From assembly GCA_002482505.1 (NCBI GenBank), contig DLGD01000042.1, positions 1 to 35,915 on the forward strand: 35,915 bases of DNA, read 5' to 3'. The translations under genes and the position numbers were made by a program. Positions within the stretch are counted from its first letter, which is position 1; every line of letters starts with the position of its first letter. Below, in pieces: positions 13,792 to 22,825 of the stretch. The stretch comes from Christensenella sp. UBA7703 (GTDB lineage: Bacteria; Bacillota; Clostridia; Christensenellales; CAG-138). The notes under the pieces are model-generated. The model was not told where the DNA came from and did no database searches. It saw only the letters and a list, made by a program, of their open reading frames with translations.

Positions 13792-15171
13792 TCACCCCAG
13801 AACGCGCTTGAGGAAATCCAGCTTTCCCTTCGTATAGGGCTGAAAACGGGTGCTCAGTTCAAACCACGTCTTGCGATCGACAATGCTTCTCACATGCGAA
13901 AACTCCAAAAAGCCCGTTTCGCCGTGATAACTGCCCATACCGCTTTCTCCAACACCGCCAAACGGCAGTTCCGGCGTTGCAAGATGAACCAGGGTGTCGT
14001 TAAAGCACCCGCCGCCAAACCGGCAGCGTTCCAAAACGCGCTGCTTGACCGCGTCCCGCTCCGTAAAGCAATACAGCGCGAGCGGATGCGGACGCGAATC
14101 GATCACCGTCAGCGCATCCTCCAGCTCCCGATAGGTCAAGACCGGCAGAATCGGCCCGAAGATCTCCTCCTGCATGATTGAATCGTCCCAACTGACATGA
14201 TCCAGAATGATTGGCGCGATGCGAAGGCTGCCTGCATCCGTTTCGCCGCCATACACGACTTTTTCGCGCGGCAGGAGCCCCAACAATCGCTCAAAATGCT
14301 TTTGATTGATGATTTTGCCGTAGTTTTCGTTTTCGAGCGGATGTTCGCCAAACTGCGCTGCAATCTCTTTCTTCAGGAGGCCGATCAGCTCCGCATGGAT
14401 ACTTTCATGGCAGAGGATATAGTCGGGCGCGACACAGGTTTGCCCGCAATTCATATACTTGCCGAATACGATCCGTTTTGCGCTCATCGGCAGGTTGCAG
14501 CTTTCGTCCACGATACAGGGGCTTTTGCCGCCGAGCTCCAGCGTGACGGGGGTCAGGTTTTCCGCCGCGGCGCGCATGACCTCTTTGCCCACAAGCGGGC
14601 TGCCCGTGAAGAAAATCTTATCAAACTTCTGCTGCAAGAGCGCATTGTTTTCCGCCCTGCCGCCCAGAACCACCGCAACATGCTCCTTTGGGAACGCTTC
14701 TTCCAGAATCGCGCGCAATACCTCCGCCGTGGCAGGTGCGTAAGCGCTGGGTTTGAGCAGCACGGTGTTGCCGGCGGCGATTGCGTCCACCAAAGGATCG
14801 AGCGTGAGTAAAACCGGATAGTTCCACGGGCTCATGATCAGCACGGTTCCATAGGGAGATGGGCTTTGGAAGCTTTTCGCAATCATCTGCGTGATCGGGG
14901 TTCTGACACTCTTGCGCTTCATCAGCGCATGCAAGTTTTTGCGCATCCATTTGATCTCGTCCAGCACAAGCCCCAGCTCGCACAGGAAGCTTTCAAACGA
15001 ACTCTTGCCAAGGTCCGTCTTGAGCGCGGCATAGACCGCCTCCTCGTGGTTTCGAATTGCTTTTTCCAGACGGCGCAATGCGTCCTGTCTGGCTTGCTCC
15101 GGCAGGGTTGCGCCGGAGGAAAAATAAGAGCGCTGGGATTCCAGAATCTGCTGTATATCAAATTCGTTCAT
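13792..15171 (-). CDS. Aldehyde dehydrogenase (ALDH3-like, NAD(P)-dependent)
   Basis: The 459-residue protein has the full ALDH fold. SPWNYPVLLTLDPLVDAIAAG (114-134) and VLLKPSAYAP (137-146) are cofactor-binding segments, FFTGSPLVGKEVM (187-199) is the Rossmann glycine region, LELGGKSP (211-218) holds the general base Glu212, and NCGQTC (241-246) ends in the catalytic Cys246. EEIFGPILPVLTY follows near residue 330. The length and lack of an N-terminal extension suit the ALDH3/YwdH group, which oxidises medium-chain and aromatic aldehydes. It lies 258 bp downstream of the YjjW/YjjI pair in the same direction. An aldehyde produced by the glycyl-radical enzyme is therefore a possible substrate, but this is inference. 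Confidence 0.92.
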   Translation of the reverse strand: MNEFDIQQILESQRSYFSSGATLPEQARQDALRRLEKAIRNHEEAVYAALKTDLGKSSFESFLCELGLVLDEIKWMRKNLHALMKRKSVRTPITQMIAKSFQSPSPYGTVLIMSPWNYPVLLTLDPLVDAIAAGNTVLLKPSAYAPATAEVLRAILEEAFPKEHVAVVLGGRAENNALLQQKFDKIFFTGSPLVGKEVMRAAAENLTPVTLELGGKSPCIVDESCNLPMSAKRIVFGKYMNCGQTCVAPDYILCHESIHAELIGLLKKEIAAQFGEHPLENENYGKIINQKHFERLLGLLPREKVVYGGETDAGSLRIAPIILDHVSWDDSIMQEEIFGPILPVLTYRELEDALTVIDSRPHPLALYCFTERDAVKQRVLERCRFGGGCFNDTLVHLATPELPFGGVGESGMGSYHGETGFLEFSHVRSIVDRKTWFELSTRFQPYTKGKLDFLKRVLG

Positions 15172-15429
15172 TGGCTTTCTCCTTTTGCGTTTTCATACGA
15201 ATCACGCGTCCAACCCGAAAGACGACGCGCACGCAAGAGTATGCCTGCGCGAAATGCAACACGTTTACCCCGTCCGTTGCGCATCTCAAACAAAATGCGC
15301 AACCGCTATCGGCAATCGTCTTTGCATCCTCTCCGGAAGTTAATTTTCATCGTACCATACTTTTATGCAAGGTACCATCAACGTCCTGATTGTTCACGCA
15401 AAAAGAGGTTCTTTTTTACAATGTATTTG

Positions 15430-16275
15430 TTATAGAATCGAAACGTTTGCGCAGCCCGCTTGCAGGGCAATCCCACGCAGGTGCTCCATGCTCTCGTCGT
15501 TCGGCACGGGGACAGAGCGAAAGCCCTCCCGCACGCCGAGCGGGCGAAAGCGGATCAGCTTATAGCCAATCGGCGCACCCGCCGCCCAATACGGCGCAAG
15601 CCCCGCGCAAACCTGGCGCACGGTATCCTCGTTTGGCAAAACGCCCGGCACAACGACGGTTCGAACCTCCTCGAGTTTGCCAACAGAGGCAAGAAATGCT
15701 AGGTTTTTCAGCACAAGCTCGTTGCTCTGCCCCGTGAGGGTACGATGCGCGTCCGGGTCGGCGCACTTGACATCCAGCATCACGCCGTCGCAAACCGGGA
15801 GGAGTTCCTCGTCCTGCTCAAAATCATAGTTGCCGTTGGAGTCGAGCAGCGTGCCAAGCCCCATATGCTTTGCCCCGCGAAACAGCGCCAGAACAAAATC
15901 CCGCTGCAGCGTGCATTCCCCGCCGGAGACGGTGATTCCTCGAATGAACGGAAGATTCCCGCTCAGAATACCAAGCGCCTGCTCCGGCTGCATCACGTCC
16001 ACCTTGGGCGAAGCATCGCGCGGGCAAGCGCGCAGGCAAGCATCGCACGCACAGCAGACGCTTCTTTGATACGTCACCTTGCCCTCGACGAGACGGATTG
16101 CCCCCGTCGGGCAGGCGGAGACGCAAGCCCCGCAATTGTTGCAAACATGGATCGTCTCGGGATTGTGGCAATAGCCGCAGTTGAAGTTGCACCCTTGCAG
16201 GAAGAAGACCGTCCGATTCCCCGGCCCGTCCACACTGCTAAACGGCAGGATGCGGTTGACCAGAGCGGCAATCAT
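15430..16275 (-). CDS. yjjW: YjjW-family glycyl-radical enzyme activase (radical SAM)
   Basis: The 281-residue protein has the radical-SAM cluster motif CNFNCGYC (Cys29, Cys33, Cys36) close to the N-terminus. Two ferredoxin-type 4Fe-4S motifs follow: CNNCGACVSACP (45-56) and CCACDACLRACP (74-85). ITVSGGEC (about 113-120) binds S-adenosylmethionine. The enzyme reductively cleaves S-adenosylmethionine to make the glycyl radical in its partner. Its ATG overlaps the YjjI stop by 4 bp (ATGA, 16272-16275), so the partner is plainly the upstream gene. Oxygen sensitivity of this chemistry points to anaerobic growth. Confidence 0.94.
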   Translation of the reverse strand: MIAALVNRILPFSSVDGPGNRTVFFLQGCNFNCGYCHNPETIHVCNNCGACVSACPTGAIRLVEGKVTYQRSVCCACDACLRACPRDASPKVDVMQPEQALGILSGNLPFIRGITVSGGECTLQRDFVLALFRGAKHMGLGTLLDSNGNYDFEQDEELLPVCDGVMLDVKCADPDAHRTLTGQSNELVLKNLAFLASVGKLEEVRTVVVPGVLPNEDTVRQVCAGLAPYWAAGAPIGYKLIRFRPLGVREGFRSVPVPNDESMEHLRGIALQAGCANVSIL

Positions 16276-17789
16276 AGCGAGCGAACCTTGCGATCCAGAA
16301 TATGGCTGTTTTGTACCTCGCCAAGCCCCCAGATCACGTTGTCCTGTTGCACCGCTTCGCCGCGCGCGAGTTTCTCAATATCCGATTTTTTGACCAGATA
16401 CCCCGTGATGCGAATCACGTCTGCATCACTTGCATAAGCTGAAAAATACCGCATGCCGACGGAGAACGCGCCTTTGATCAAATCTACCATGCTCTCCGGG
16501 TTTCGCTTTGCCGTCACTTCAAAGGGGAAGATATCGCCAACACCGGAATGAAAATAGGGGTGAAACTGCCCCGCGTGGCGCAGATGCGCGTACAGCTCAA
16601 TCTCGTCCCCAATCGGAATCCGCGCGCCGGAACTCACACCGATGTCGATATCCAACCCGACCTGCGCATGCAGAGAATAGTGTCCGCCGCTGACCGCGCA
16701 ATAGGGGCTTTGATAGGCGTGCACCAGCTCCGTCAGGCGGGTCATCACACGGTGCGCAAGCGAATCCGCAGCACCGCTGTGCCCGTAGAGTACGCCCGCG
16801 CGCCCTTCCAGCGTCTCCAGATGATTGACACACTCCGCTAGGCCAACCACGCCGAACATGCCGGTGAAGCGATCCAGATGCAGAAAGCCTTCCTGCGCCA
16901 GAAAGTTGGAGCGGAAAAACAGGCTTTTCTCGATCAGAAACTTGATCTTTTCGTCCATGAATGCACAGTTGAGCGCAACCGCTTCCGGCAGGACACGCTC
17001 CAGCAGGTCTTCCGTGCTCTGCGCCTGCTCCGCCGCGGCTTTGAGATTCAGCCGCGCAAGTGTAAACGCACCGCCGCCAACGGGGAGCACATTATAGCAA
17101 CTCGCAATGCCGTATTCTCCGGCATACGCGTTCTTATATACCGCGTCGTTGGCAAAGCTCGGCTTTGCGCAGGCGAGGTCGTTTCGCGCGCAGCGCGCGG
17201 CAAACGCGTCCGGCGTGATCGCGGGGTCATACAGCAGCGTGATGCTCGGCGTCGCGTTCTGCAGTTCGTAGTCGCAGTCCAGAATGATCTCTCCCGCAAG
17301 CGTCGCCTCCGGGCCGATATTTGCGTGCGCATAGGAGTCCGATATGGTACGATCCAGAAAGATCATGAAATGTCGAATCAAGCGGCGCGCCTCCGCTTCG
17401 TCCCGAATGAATGGCTCCAGCATACGGTCCAGCCTGCCCAGATAGACGGGAAAGTTTGTGATCGACGGAATATGGCGATAGAACATCTTGAGCGCTTCGA
17501 TTGCCTCAAACAGATCCTTCGGCGGATCGATGCGTAAAAAGCTGCAACCTTTCTTTAGGAAGAGATCATAGTCCGGCAGGATGTAACGCGGGCAAATCGG
17601 CGCATAACCTTCTCCCAAATCGGAGAGTACGCCTTGATTGAGCAGTCTCCCATATCCTTGCGGCGGGAGAAATCCATAGACAAACTGCCCGGGTATTTTA
17701 GACAAGTTCATCATCGCTTGTTCGTGCGTGAGCGACGTATCCCCAACGATTCGCAGTGTGCTCTGCGTGATTTCCTGTTCGATATTCAT
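16272..17789 (-). CDS. yjjI: YjjI-family glycine radical enzyme
   Basis: The 505-residue protein aligns well with YjjI of E. coli from memory: ICPRYILPDYDLFL (65-78), IPSITNFPVYLGRLD (107-121), AHANIGP (154-160), and GIASCYNVLPVGGG (227-240) with the candidate thiyl Cys231. The glycyl-radical motif is VIRITGYLV, with Gly463 as the radical site 42 residues from the C-terminus. The reaction of YjjI is unknown. ATG 17789 has AGGGAG 8 nt upstream and gives the family length; the open frame back to 17897 runs through the promoter and is rejected. It diverges from the nucleoside-transport operon. In E. coli yjjI-yjjW also lies beside the deo nucleoside genes, so this is a recurring association. Confidence 0.94.
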   Translation of the reverse strand: MNIEQEITQSTLRIVGDTSLTHEQAMMNLSKIPGQFVYGFLPPQGYGRLLNQGVLSDLGEGYAPICPRYILPDYDLFLKKGCSFLRIDPPKDLFEAIEALKMFYRHIPSITNFPVYLGRLDRMLEPFIRDEAEARRLIRHFMIFLDRTISDSYAHANIGPEATLAGEIILDCDYELQNATPSITLLYDPAITPDAFAARCARNDLACAKPSFANDAVYKNAYAGEYGIASCYNVLPVGGGAFTLARLNLKAAAEQAQSTEDLLERVLPEAVALNCAFMDEKIKFLIEKSLFFRSNFLAQEGFLHLDRFTGMFGVVGLAECVNHLETLEGRAGVLYGHSGAADSLAHRVMTRLTELVHAYQSPYCAVSGGHYSLHAQVGLDIDIGVSSGARIPIGDEIELYAHLRHAGQFHPYFHSGVGDIFPFEVTAKRNPESMVDLIKGAFSVGMRYFSAYASDADVIRITGYLVKKSDIEKLARGEAVQQDNVIWGLGEVQNSHILDRKVRSL

Positions 17790-17879
17790 GCGTTTTCTCC
17801 CTTTTACTCGATTGAAATGACCGTTTTGAGCTTTAAAGAATAATAATTCGGCATCGCGCCGTCCTTGGTGACGTGTTAC

Positions 17880-17891
17880 TATACAAGTATA
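17880..17891. promoter_or_regulatory. Palindrome over the yjjI -10 box (candidate GntR operator)
   Basis: TATACAAGTATA is a 5-2-5 palindrome that covers the -10 box of the minus-strand promoter. With the flanking AC it reads GTATACAAC at one end, similar to the TTGTACAAC at 17978-17986. The GntR/UTRA regulator at 25082-25861 is the likely ligand. Confidence 0.4.
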
Positions 17892-17913
17892 CAACATATT
17901 TTCGCTGTTTCAA
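17886..17913 (-). promoter_or_regulatory. Promoter of the yjjI-yjjW genes
   Basis: TTGAAA (complement of 17908-17913) and TATACT (complement of 17886-17891) are 16 bp apart on the minus strand, about 95 bp before the yjjI start. Confidence 0.65.
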
Positions 17914-17966
17914 GACAGTTTTCTTACAATATTTCAATTTTTATACCATTTTTCTGATTTTTGTGA

Positions 17967-17995
17967 TTGACGCTAATTTGTACAACTGCTATATT
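17967..17995 (+). promoter_or_regulatory. Promoter of the nucleoside-transport operon
   Basis: TTGACG (17967-17972) and TATATT (17990-17995) are 17 bp apart, leaving a leader of about 130 nt before the lipoprotein ATG at 18133. I saw no recognisable riboswitch in that leader. Confidence 0.7.
17978..17985. promoter_or_regulatory. Palindrome in the promoter spacer (candidate GntR operator)
   Basis: TTGTACAA is a perfect 8-bp palindrome between the -35 and -10 boxes of the nucleoside operon promoter, followed by C as in the site at 17880-17893. A repressor here would directly block polymerase. Confidence 0.4.
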
Positions 17996-18132
17996 TTAGA
18001 CAAGTCCAGCGCGGCGCACCTTGCCTTTCTCATCTACAAGCGACTGCCCTGAGAGACTTCCATCCTTTTCCAAGTGAAAAAAGCAAATGCCCGCCATGGA
18101 TCACACTTCACATTTTAATTGGAGGAAAGAAC

Positions 18133-19209
18133 ATGAAAAAGCTCATTGCAACGGTTCTCGCCGTACTGCTTCTTTGCAGCATGGCCACCGCCTGCGCTCC
18201 CGGCGCAGCAACCACGCCCGCAAACGGCGGCAGCGCAAAGAAAGCCGCCTGCATCCTCGGCGTCGGCGGTCTTGGCGATCAGTCCTACAACGACCTCGTA
18301 TACTCCGGCATGAAGAAGGCCGAAAGCGAACTCGGCATTTCGTTTGACTACGCCGAGCCGAAGCAGATTTCGGAATTTGAGCTCATCATGCGCGATATGG
18401 CGAGCTCCGGCCAGTACAGCGTCATCGTCTGCGTGGGCTTTGACCAGGTTGACCCGCTGACCAAGGTTGCCCCCGAGTTCCCGGATCAGAAATTCGCGCT
18501 CATCGACGGCGTTGTGGAAGGCGCAAACATCGCCAACTACACTTGCATGGAAGAAGAAGGTTCCTTCCTCGTCGGCGCGCTGGCCGGTCTAATGAAGAAA
18601 AACGCCGCTGCATATAGCGTTGCGGACAACAACACCATCGGCTTCATTGCCGCGATGGAGATCCCGCTGCTGGTCAAGTTCAACGCGGGTTACCAGGCAG
18701 GCGCAAAGTTCGTCAACCCGGACATCAACGTGCTCACCGATTATGTCGGCGGCAACAACCCCTTTAGCGACACCACCACCGCAAAAGAAATCGCGCTGAC
18801 ACAGAACTCCAAGGGCGCGGACATCATCTATCATGCGGCGGGCGGCTCCGGCCTCGGCGTGTTCCAGGCGGCTGCGGAGCAGAACTTCAAAGCCATCGGC
18901 GTCAACTCCAACCAGAACGTGCTCGACCCGGATCATATCGTTGCCAGCATGCTCAAGCGCGTGGACACCGCGGCGTTTGAAATCGTGAAGGCAGCCTGTG
19001 TGGACGGCAACCTCGCGGTTGGCTCCACCATCGTGCTCGGCGTCAAGGACGACGGCGTTGGCTATACCCTCGAAGGCAGCAACATCAAAGTCAGCGACGA
19101 AGATGTTGCCATCATCGAAGGCCTCCGCGCAAAGATCGCGGATGGCACGCTGGTCATCCCCACCACGCTGGAAGAGGTTGACTCCTTCCTCGCGGCAAAC
19201 GCACAGTAA
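18133..19209 (+). CDS. BMP-family nucleoside-binding lipoprotein (PnrA/NupN type)
   Basis: The 358-residue lipoprotein has the signal MKKLIATVLAVLLLCSMATA with lipidated Cys21, a short linker, and a basic-membrane-protein domain. Typical features are GVGGLGDQSYNDLVYSGM (about 43-60), IVCVGFDQVDPL, FALIDGVVE, EEGSFLVGALAGL and DIIYHAAGGSGLGVFQAA. Members bind purine or pyrimidine nucleosides and feed NupOPQ-type ABC importers, which is what the next three genes encode. GGAGG lies 8 nt before the ATG. The two hairpins after the stop probably protect this part of the message. The nucleosidase and deaminase genes downstream support nucleoside as ligand. Confidence 0.93.
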   Translation: MKKLIATVLAVLLLCSMATACAPGAATTPANGGSAKKAACILGVGGLGDQSYNDLVYSGMKKAESELGISFDYAEPKQISEFELIMRDMASSGQYSVIVCVGFDQVDPLTKVAPEFPDQKFALIDGVVEGANIANYTCMEEEGSFLVGALAGLMKKNAAAYSVADNNTIGFIAAMEIPLLVKFNAGYQAGAKFVNPDINVLTDYVGGNNPFSDTTTAKEIALTQNSKGADIIYHAAGGSGLGVFQAAAEQNFKAIGVNSNQNVLDPDHIVASMLKRVDTAAFEIVKAACVDGNLAVGSTIVLGVKDDGVGYTLEGSNIKVSDEDVAIIEGLRAKIADGTLVIPTTLEEVDSFLAANAQ

Positions 19210-19251
19210 CACACGCTTGCCATCCGGCAATCACTGAATCTCTTAGCATGT

Positions 19252-19320
19252 TTGAGGAGGGCGAAGCTTAGGCCTCACCCTCCTCAAGCAACGTTTGAAC
19301 AGGAACCCGGGTTCCAAACG
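19252..19320. other. Two consecutive hairpins after the lipoprotein gene
   Basis: TTGAGGAGGG (19252-19261) pairs with CCCTCCTCAA (19278-19287). Next, CGTTT (19292-19296) with AAACG (19316-19320) encloses GGAAC/GTTCC (19302-19306, 19311-19315). No T-run follows either, and the next gene starts 23 bp later, so these are more likely mRNA-stabilising or attenuating than full terminators. Confidence 0.65.
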
Positions 19321-19342
19321 AAACGGAAACGAGGTGTACCCT

Positions 19343-20863
19343 ATGCTTGCGGTAAATATGCGCGGAATCACAAAGCGCTTTGGGTCCATGACCGCAAACG
19401 ACCAGATCGATTTTCAGGTGGAGCAGGGCGAAATCCACTGCCTGCTCGGCGAAAACGGCGCGGGAAAATCCACGCTGATGAATGTGCTCTTTGGTCTCCA
19501 CTGCCCCGACGAAGGCAGCGTGGAGATCGACGGTACATGCATTCCCGTCCTCACGCCGAGGCTTGCCTATCAGCTTGGTATCGGCATGGTGCACCAGCAC
19601 TTCATGCTGATCAATCATCTCACGTGCCTGGAAAACATCATTCTTGGCAACGAGCCCGGCCGCGTCGTGATCGACCGCAAGCAAGCGCGCCAAGCGGTAC
19701 AGGCGCTCTCGGATCAATATCACTTCAACATTGAACTGGACGCGTTCGTGAGCGACCTTTCGGTCGGCATGAAACAGCGCGTGGAAATACTCAAAACGCT
19801 CTACCGCGGCGCGAACATCATCATTCTGGACGAGCCGACCGCCGTTCTTACGCCAATCGAGGCGGATCAGCTGCTCGCCATCCTCAAGGATATGCGCACG
19901 CAGGGCAAAACCATCATCTTCATCACACACAAATTGAAAGAAACACTGACGGTCGCAGACCGCATCACGATCCTGCGCGGCGGCAAGTGTGTTGCGCTGC
20001 TGGAGGCAAGCTCCGCCACGCCGGAAGCGCTCGCGCGGCTGATGGTTGGTCACGACGTCGTGTTTGAAATAGAAAAACCGGAAAACGCGCAGGGCGAGGC
20101 CGTCCTGAACGTGGAAGACATCCGCCTGCTGCCAAACGCGCAATCTACCGTTTCGTTTACAGTCCATGCGGGCGAAATCTTCGGCATCGCGGGTGTAGAG
20201 GGCAACGGACAGCAGCAGCTGGAGCAGATCATTATGGGGTTATTGCGCCCGAAGCACGGACGCATTCTCTATCAGAAAACCAATCTGTTGGAGCTTTCCC
20301 AGCGCGCGCGCAGACGGCTCCGCATCGCCTATATCCCCTCCGACCGGCTCAAGCAGGCGATTCTGCCACACGTTTCCCTGCAGGAAAACTTCCTGTTGGG
20401 CAACCAATATGACCCGCAGTATGTGAAGACCGGCCTGATTCAAACAAAGCAGCTCAAAGAGAGCACCCAACGCTTCATGAAACAGTTTGACGTGCGCGCA
20501 AGCAGCGCGCAGCAGGAGGCGGGCTCGCTCTCCGGCGGAAACCAGCAGAAGTTTGTCCTCGCACGCGAGGTCAGCAAGCAGCCGCAGTTTGTGCTTGCCT
20601 GCCAGCCGGTGCGCGGGCTTGACATCGGCGCGATCAAATACATCCACAGCGTGCTTCTCAAGCTCCGCAGCGAGGGCGCGGCAATCCTGCTCATCTCCGC
20701 GGAACTCTCGGATATCTTCCAGCTCAGCGATACCGTCGGCGTGCTCTATAAGGGCGAGCTGATGGATATCCGCAAGACGGAAGCGTTTGACAACGAGTCC
20801 ATCAGCCTGCTGATGGCAGGCAGGAAGGAGGCAAGCGCAGATGAACAAGCAACAAAAGCGTAA
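19343..20863 (+). CDS. Nucleoside ABC transporter ATPase with two nucleotide-binding domains (NupO/YufO type)
   Basis: The 506-residue protein contains two ABC domains. Domain 1 (about 1-235) is complete: GENGAGKST, LSVGMKQRVEILKTL and IIILDEPTAVL. Domain 2 (about 245-500) has a degenerate Walker A (GVEGNGQQQ) and a Walker B ending VLACQPVRGLDIG without the catalytic Glu, while its signature LSGGNQQK is kept. This asymmetry is normal for the BMP-linked nucleoside importers. ATG 19343 has GAGGTG 6 nt upstream and starts where family members start; the frame is open back to 19295 through the hairpin region. Its 3' end overlaps the first permease by 23 bp. Confidence 0.93.
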   Translation: MLAVNMRGITKRFGSMTANDQIDFQVEQGEIHCLLGENGAGKSTLMNVLFGLHCPDEGSVEIDGTCIPVLTPRLAYQLGIGMVHQHFMLINHLTCLENIILGNEPGRVVIDRKQARQAVQALSDQYHFNIELDAFVSDLSVGMKQRVEILKTLYRGANIIILDEPTAVLTPIEADQLLAILKDMRTQGKTIIFITHKLKETLTVADRITILRGGKCVALLEASSATPEALARLMVGHDVVFEIEKPENAQGEAVLNVEDIRLLPNAQSTVSFTVHAGEIFGIAGVEGNGQQQLEQIIMGLLRPKHGRILYQKTNLLELSQRARRRLRIAYIPSDRLKQAILPHVSLQENFLLGNQYDPQYVKTGLIQTKQLKESTQRFMKQFDVRASSAQQEAGSLSGGNQQKFVLAREVSKQPQFVLACQPVRGLDIGAIKYIHSVLLKLRSEGAAILLISAELSDIFQLSDTVGVLYKGELMDIRKTEAFDNESISLLMAGRKEASADEQATKA

Positions 20864-21905
20864 GCTGCCCCCCCTCGCGGCACGCATGCTCTACTCGATC
20901 GCAGCGGTTTTCCTCTCATTGATCCTGGCAACGCTCGTGATGCTGATTGCGGGCTATGACCCCCTCAAAGCATTCGGCGCAATGCTCAACGGCGCGTTCG
21001 GCTCCGCCAACGCAATCGCCAATACGCTGAGCAAGAGCATCCCGCTGATGTTCACGGGCTTTGCGTTCGCCGTTGCGAGCAAAGGCGGCATCTTCAACAT
21101 CGGCGGCGAAGGACAGCTTTACCTTGCGGCGCTGGCAAGCGCCATCACCGCGCTCGCGCTCAACGGGCTTCCGCGCATCGTTGTCCTCGTTGCGTCCATC
21201 CTTGCGGGCATGCTCGCGGGCGGCGCGGTCGGCGCGCTGATTGGCACCATCAAGGCCAAGCTGCGCATCAACGAGGTCATTGTTGCGATCATGGTCAACT
21301 ACATCGTCTCGCTCTTTACGTCCTACATGGTCAACGGCCCGCTCAAGGCGGAAAACAGCATGACCGCGCAGAGCGAGGCGATCAATAGCGGATATCTTTT
21401 TTCCACAATCATCCCGCGCTCCCAGCTCACCAGCGCGCTGTATCTCGGCATCGGGTTTGCGGTGCTGATCTTCTTCCTCTTTCGCTCCACGCGCGTGGGC
21501 TTCAACATCCGCGCGGTTGGCGAAAACGCAAGCGCCGCCGCGTCCTCCGGCATCCACATCGCGGCGACGACCATCGGCGTGATGGCGTTTAGCGGCATGC
21601 TCGCCGGTCTTGCGGGCGTGACGGAAGTCCTCGGAAAATACGGCAGATTCATCGACGGATTCTCACCGGGGTTTGGATTTACCGGAATCGCTGTCGCCGT
21701 GCTCGGCTCCAACAATCCGTTTGGCATCCTGCTGACCTCGCTGCTCTTTGGCGCGCTGGAAGCAGGCTCGATGAAGATGAGCTATGTGGCAAATGTTTCC
21801 ACCAATATGGTGATGGTGATTCAGGGGCTTGTAATTCTCTTTGTGGCAACGCCGGAGATCGTCAGCCAGTTTGCCAAGAGAAAGGGAGGAAAGCGGAATG
21901 GATAA
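20841..21905 (+). CDS. Nucleoside ABC transporter permease 1 (NupP/YufP type)
   Basis: The 354-residue membrane protein of the BPD_transp_2 family starts with a basic cytoplasmic stretch (MNKQQKRKLPP) and has about eight to nine hydrophobic segments. FNIGGEGQLYLAALAS (about 83-98) and LRINEVIVAIMVNYI (about 140-154) are typical of the first permease of nucleoside importers. STRVGFNIRAVGENASAAASSGI (about 215-237) is the ATPase-docking loop. AAGGAGG lies 12 nt before its ATG, inside the end of the ATPase gene. It overlaps the second permease by 8 bp, so expression is coupled. Confidence 0.93.
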   Translation: MNKQQKRKLPPLAARMLYSIAAVFLSLILATLVMLIAGYDPLKAFGAMLNGAFGSANAIANTLSKSIPLMFTGFAFAVASKGGIFNIGGEGQLYLAALASAITALALNGLPRIVVLVASILAGMLAGGAVGALIGTIKAKLRINEVIVAIMVNYIVSLFTSYMVNGPLKAENSMTAQSEAINSGYLFSTIIPRSQLTSALYLGIGFAVLIFFLFRSTRVGFNIRAVGENASAAASSGIHIAATTIGVMAFSGMLAGLAGVTEVLGKYGRFIDGFSPGFGFTGIAVAVLGSNNPFGILLTSLLFGALEAGSMKMSYVANVSTNMVMVIQGLVILFVATPEIVSQFAKRKGGKRNG

Positions 21906-22815
21906 TCTGCAATACATCTTCTCCTTTAACATCATCCTCACCACCCTGCGTTTTGCGATTCCGCTGACGCTGGCCGCCGTAGGGGCGACCATCTGCGAGC
22001 GAAGCGGAATCATCAACCTCGGCGTGGAGGGCATGATGCTCGTCGGCGCGTTCGGCGGCGTGCTCGGCACGCACCTCACGGGCAACCCTTGGCTCGGTGT
22101 TCTGTTTTCAATCGCTTGCGGCGGGCTTGTCGCGCTGCTGCACGCGGTGCTGAGCATTCGCTATCACACAAATCAAACCGTCAGCGGCGTTGGCATCAAT
22201 ATCCTCGCCGTCGGGCTGACCGTCGTGCTCACGCGCGTCGTTTGGGGCACGGACGGTATCAGCGGTACGGTGCAGCAACTCGGCACCATGAGCATTCCGC
22301 TGCTCAAAGATATCCCCGTCGTGGGTGCGCTGTTTCGGGATCAATCCCCGTTTCTGTATCTGACGCTTTTGATCGTCTTTGCCGCGTGGTTCTTCCTCTA
22401 TCGCACCAAGGCGGGGCTGCGGCTCCGCGCGATTGGCGACCACCCGCGCGCGGCGGCGACCGTCGGCATCCATGTTCGAAAATACCGCTACATCGCCGTC
22501 GTCGTCTGCGGAATGCTCTGCGGCATGGCGGGCGCGTATCTTTCGATTGTGCAGAACAACCTTTTTGTCAACAACATGGTCGCGGGTCGCGGTTTCATCG
22601 CGCTGGCTGCCAATATCTTCGGCGGATGGAACCCGCTGGGCTCCTTCCTCGCGAGCCTGCTCTTTGCCTTTGCGCAAGCGCTTCGCATCAACCTGAGCCT
22701 GCCGATTCCCGATCAGTTTGTGCAGATGGTCCCCTATGCTCTCACGCTGATCGTGCTCGTCGTCGTCGGACGCAAAGCCAAAGCGCCGGAAGCATCCGGC
22801 GAACTGATCGACTAA
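21898..22815 (+). CDS. Nucleoside ABC transporter permease 2 (NupQ/YufQ type)
   Basis: The 305-residue membrane protein is the shorter partner permease. CERSGIINLGVEGMMLVGAFGG (about 33-54) is the characteristic early segment, and KAGLRLRAIGDHPRAAATVGI (about 169-189) is the ATPase-docking loop. GRGFIALAANIFGGWNPLGS follows at about 230-249. ATG 21898 has GGGAGG 8 nt upstream and overlaps the end of the first permease by 8 bp. The amidohydrolase gene starts 10 bp after its stop. Confidence 0.93.
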   Translation: MDNLQYIFSFNIILTTLRFAIPLTLAAVGATICERSGIINLGVEGMMLVGAFGGVLGTHLTGNPWLGVLFSIACGGLVALLHAVLSIRYHTNQTVSGVGINILAVGLTVVLTRVVWGTDGISGTVQQLGTMSIPLLKDIPVVGALFRDQSPFLYLTLLIVFAAWFFLYRTKAGLRLRAIGDHPRAAATVGIHVRKYRYIAVVVCGMLCGMAGAYLSIVQNNLFVNNMVAGRGFIALAANIFGGWNPLGSFLASLLFAFAQALRINLSLPIPDQFVQMVPYALTLIVLVVVGRKAKAPEASGELID

Positions 22816-22825
22816 GGAGGGCGGC

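Noticed and set aside
15388..15416. A terminator hairpin AAAAAGA/TCTTTTT after yjjW
   Set aside because: The stem has a single G-C pair and would be too weak, although the T-run is suggestive. I left it out as a feature.
15436..15451. A further AAACGTTT-like operator
   Set aside because: GAAACGTTTGC lies inside the end of the yjjW coding sequence and lacks the CACTT extension shared by the three intergenic sites.
17996..18132. A purine or other riboswitch in the leader of the nucleoside operon
   Set aside because: The 130-nt leader has only weak pairings (for example TCTCA/TGAGA). I could not find the conserved core of the purine riboswitch or another class I know.
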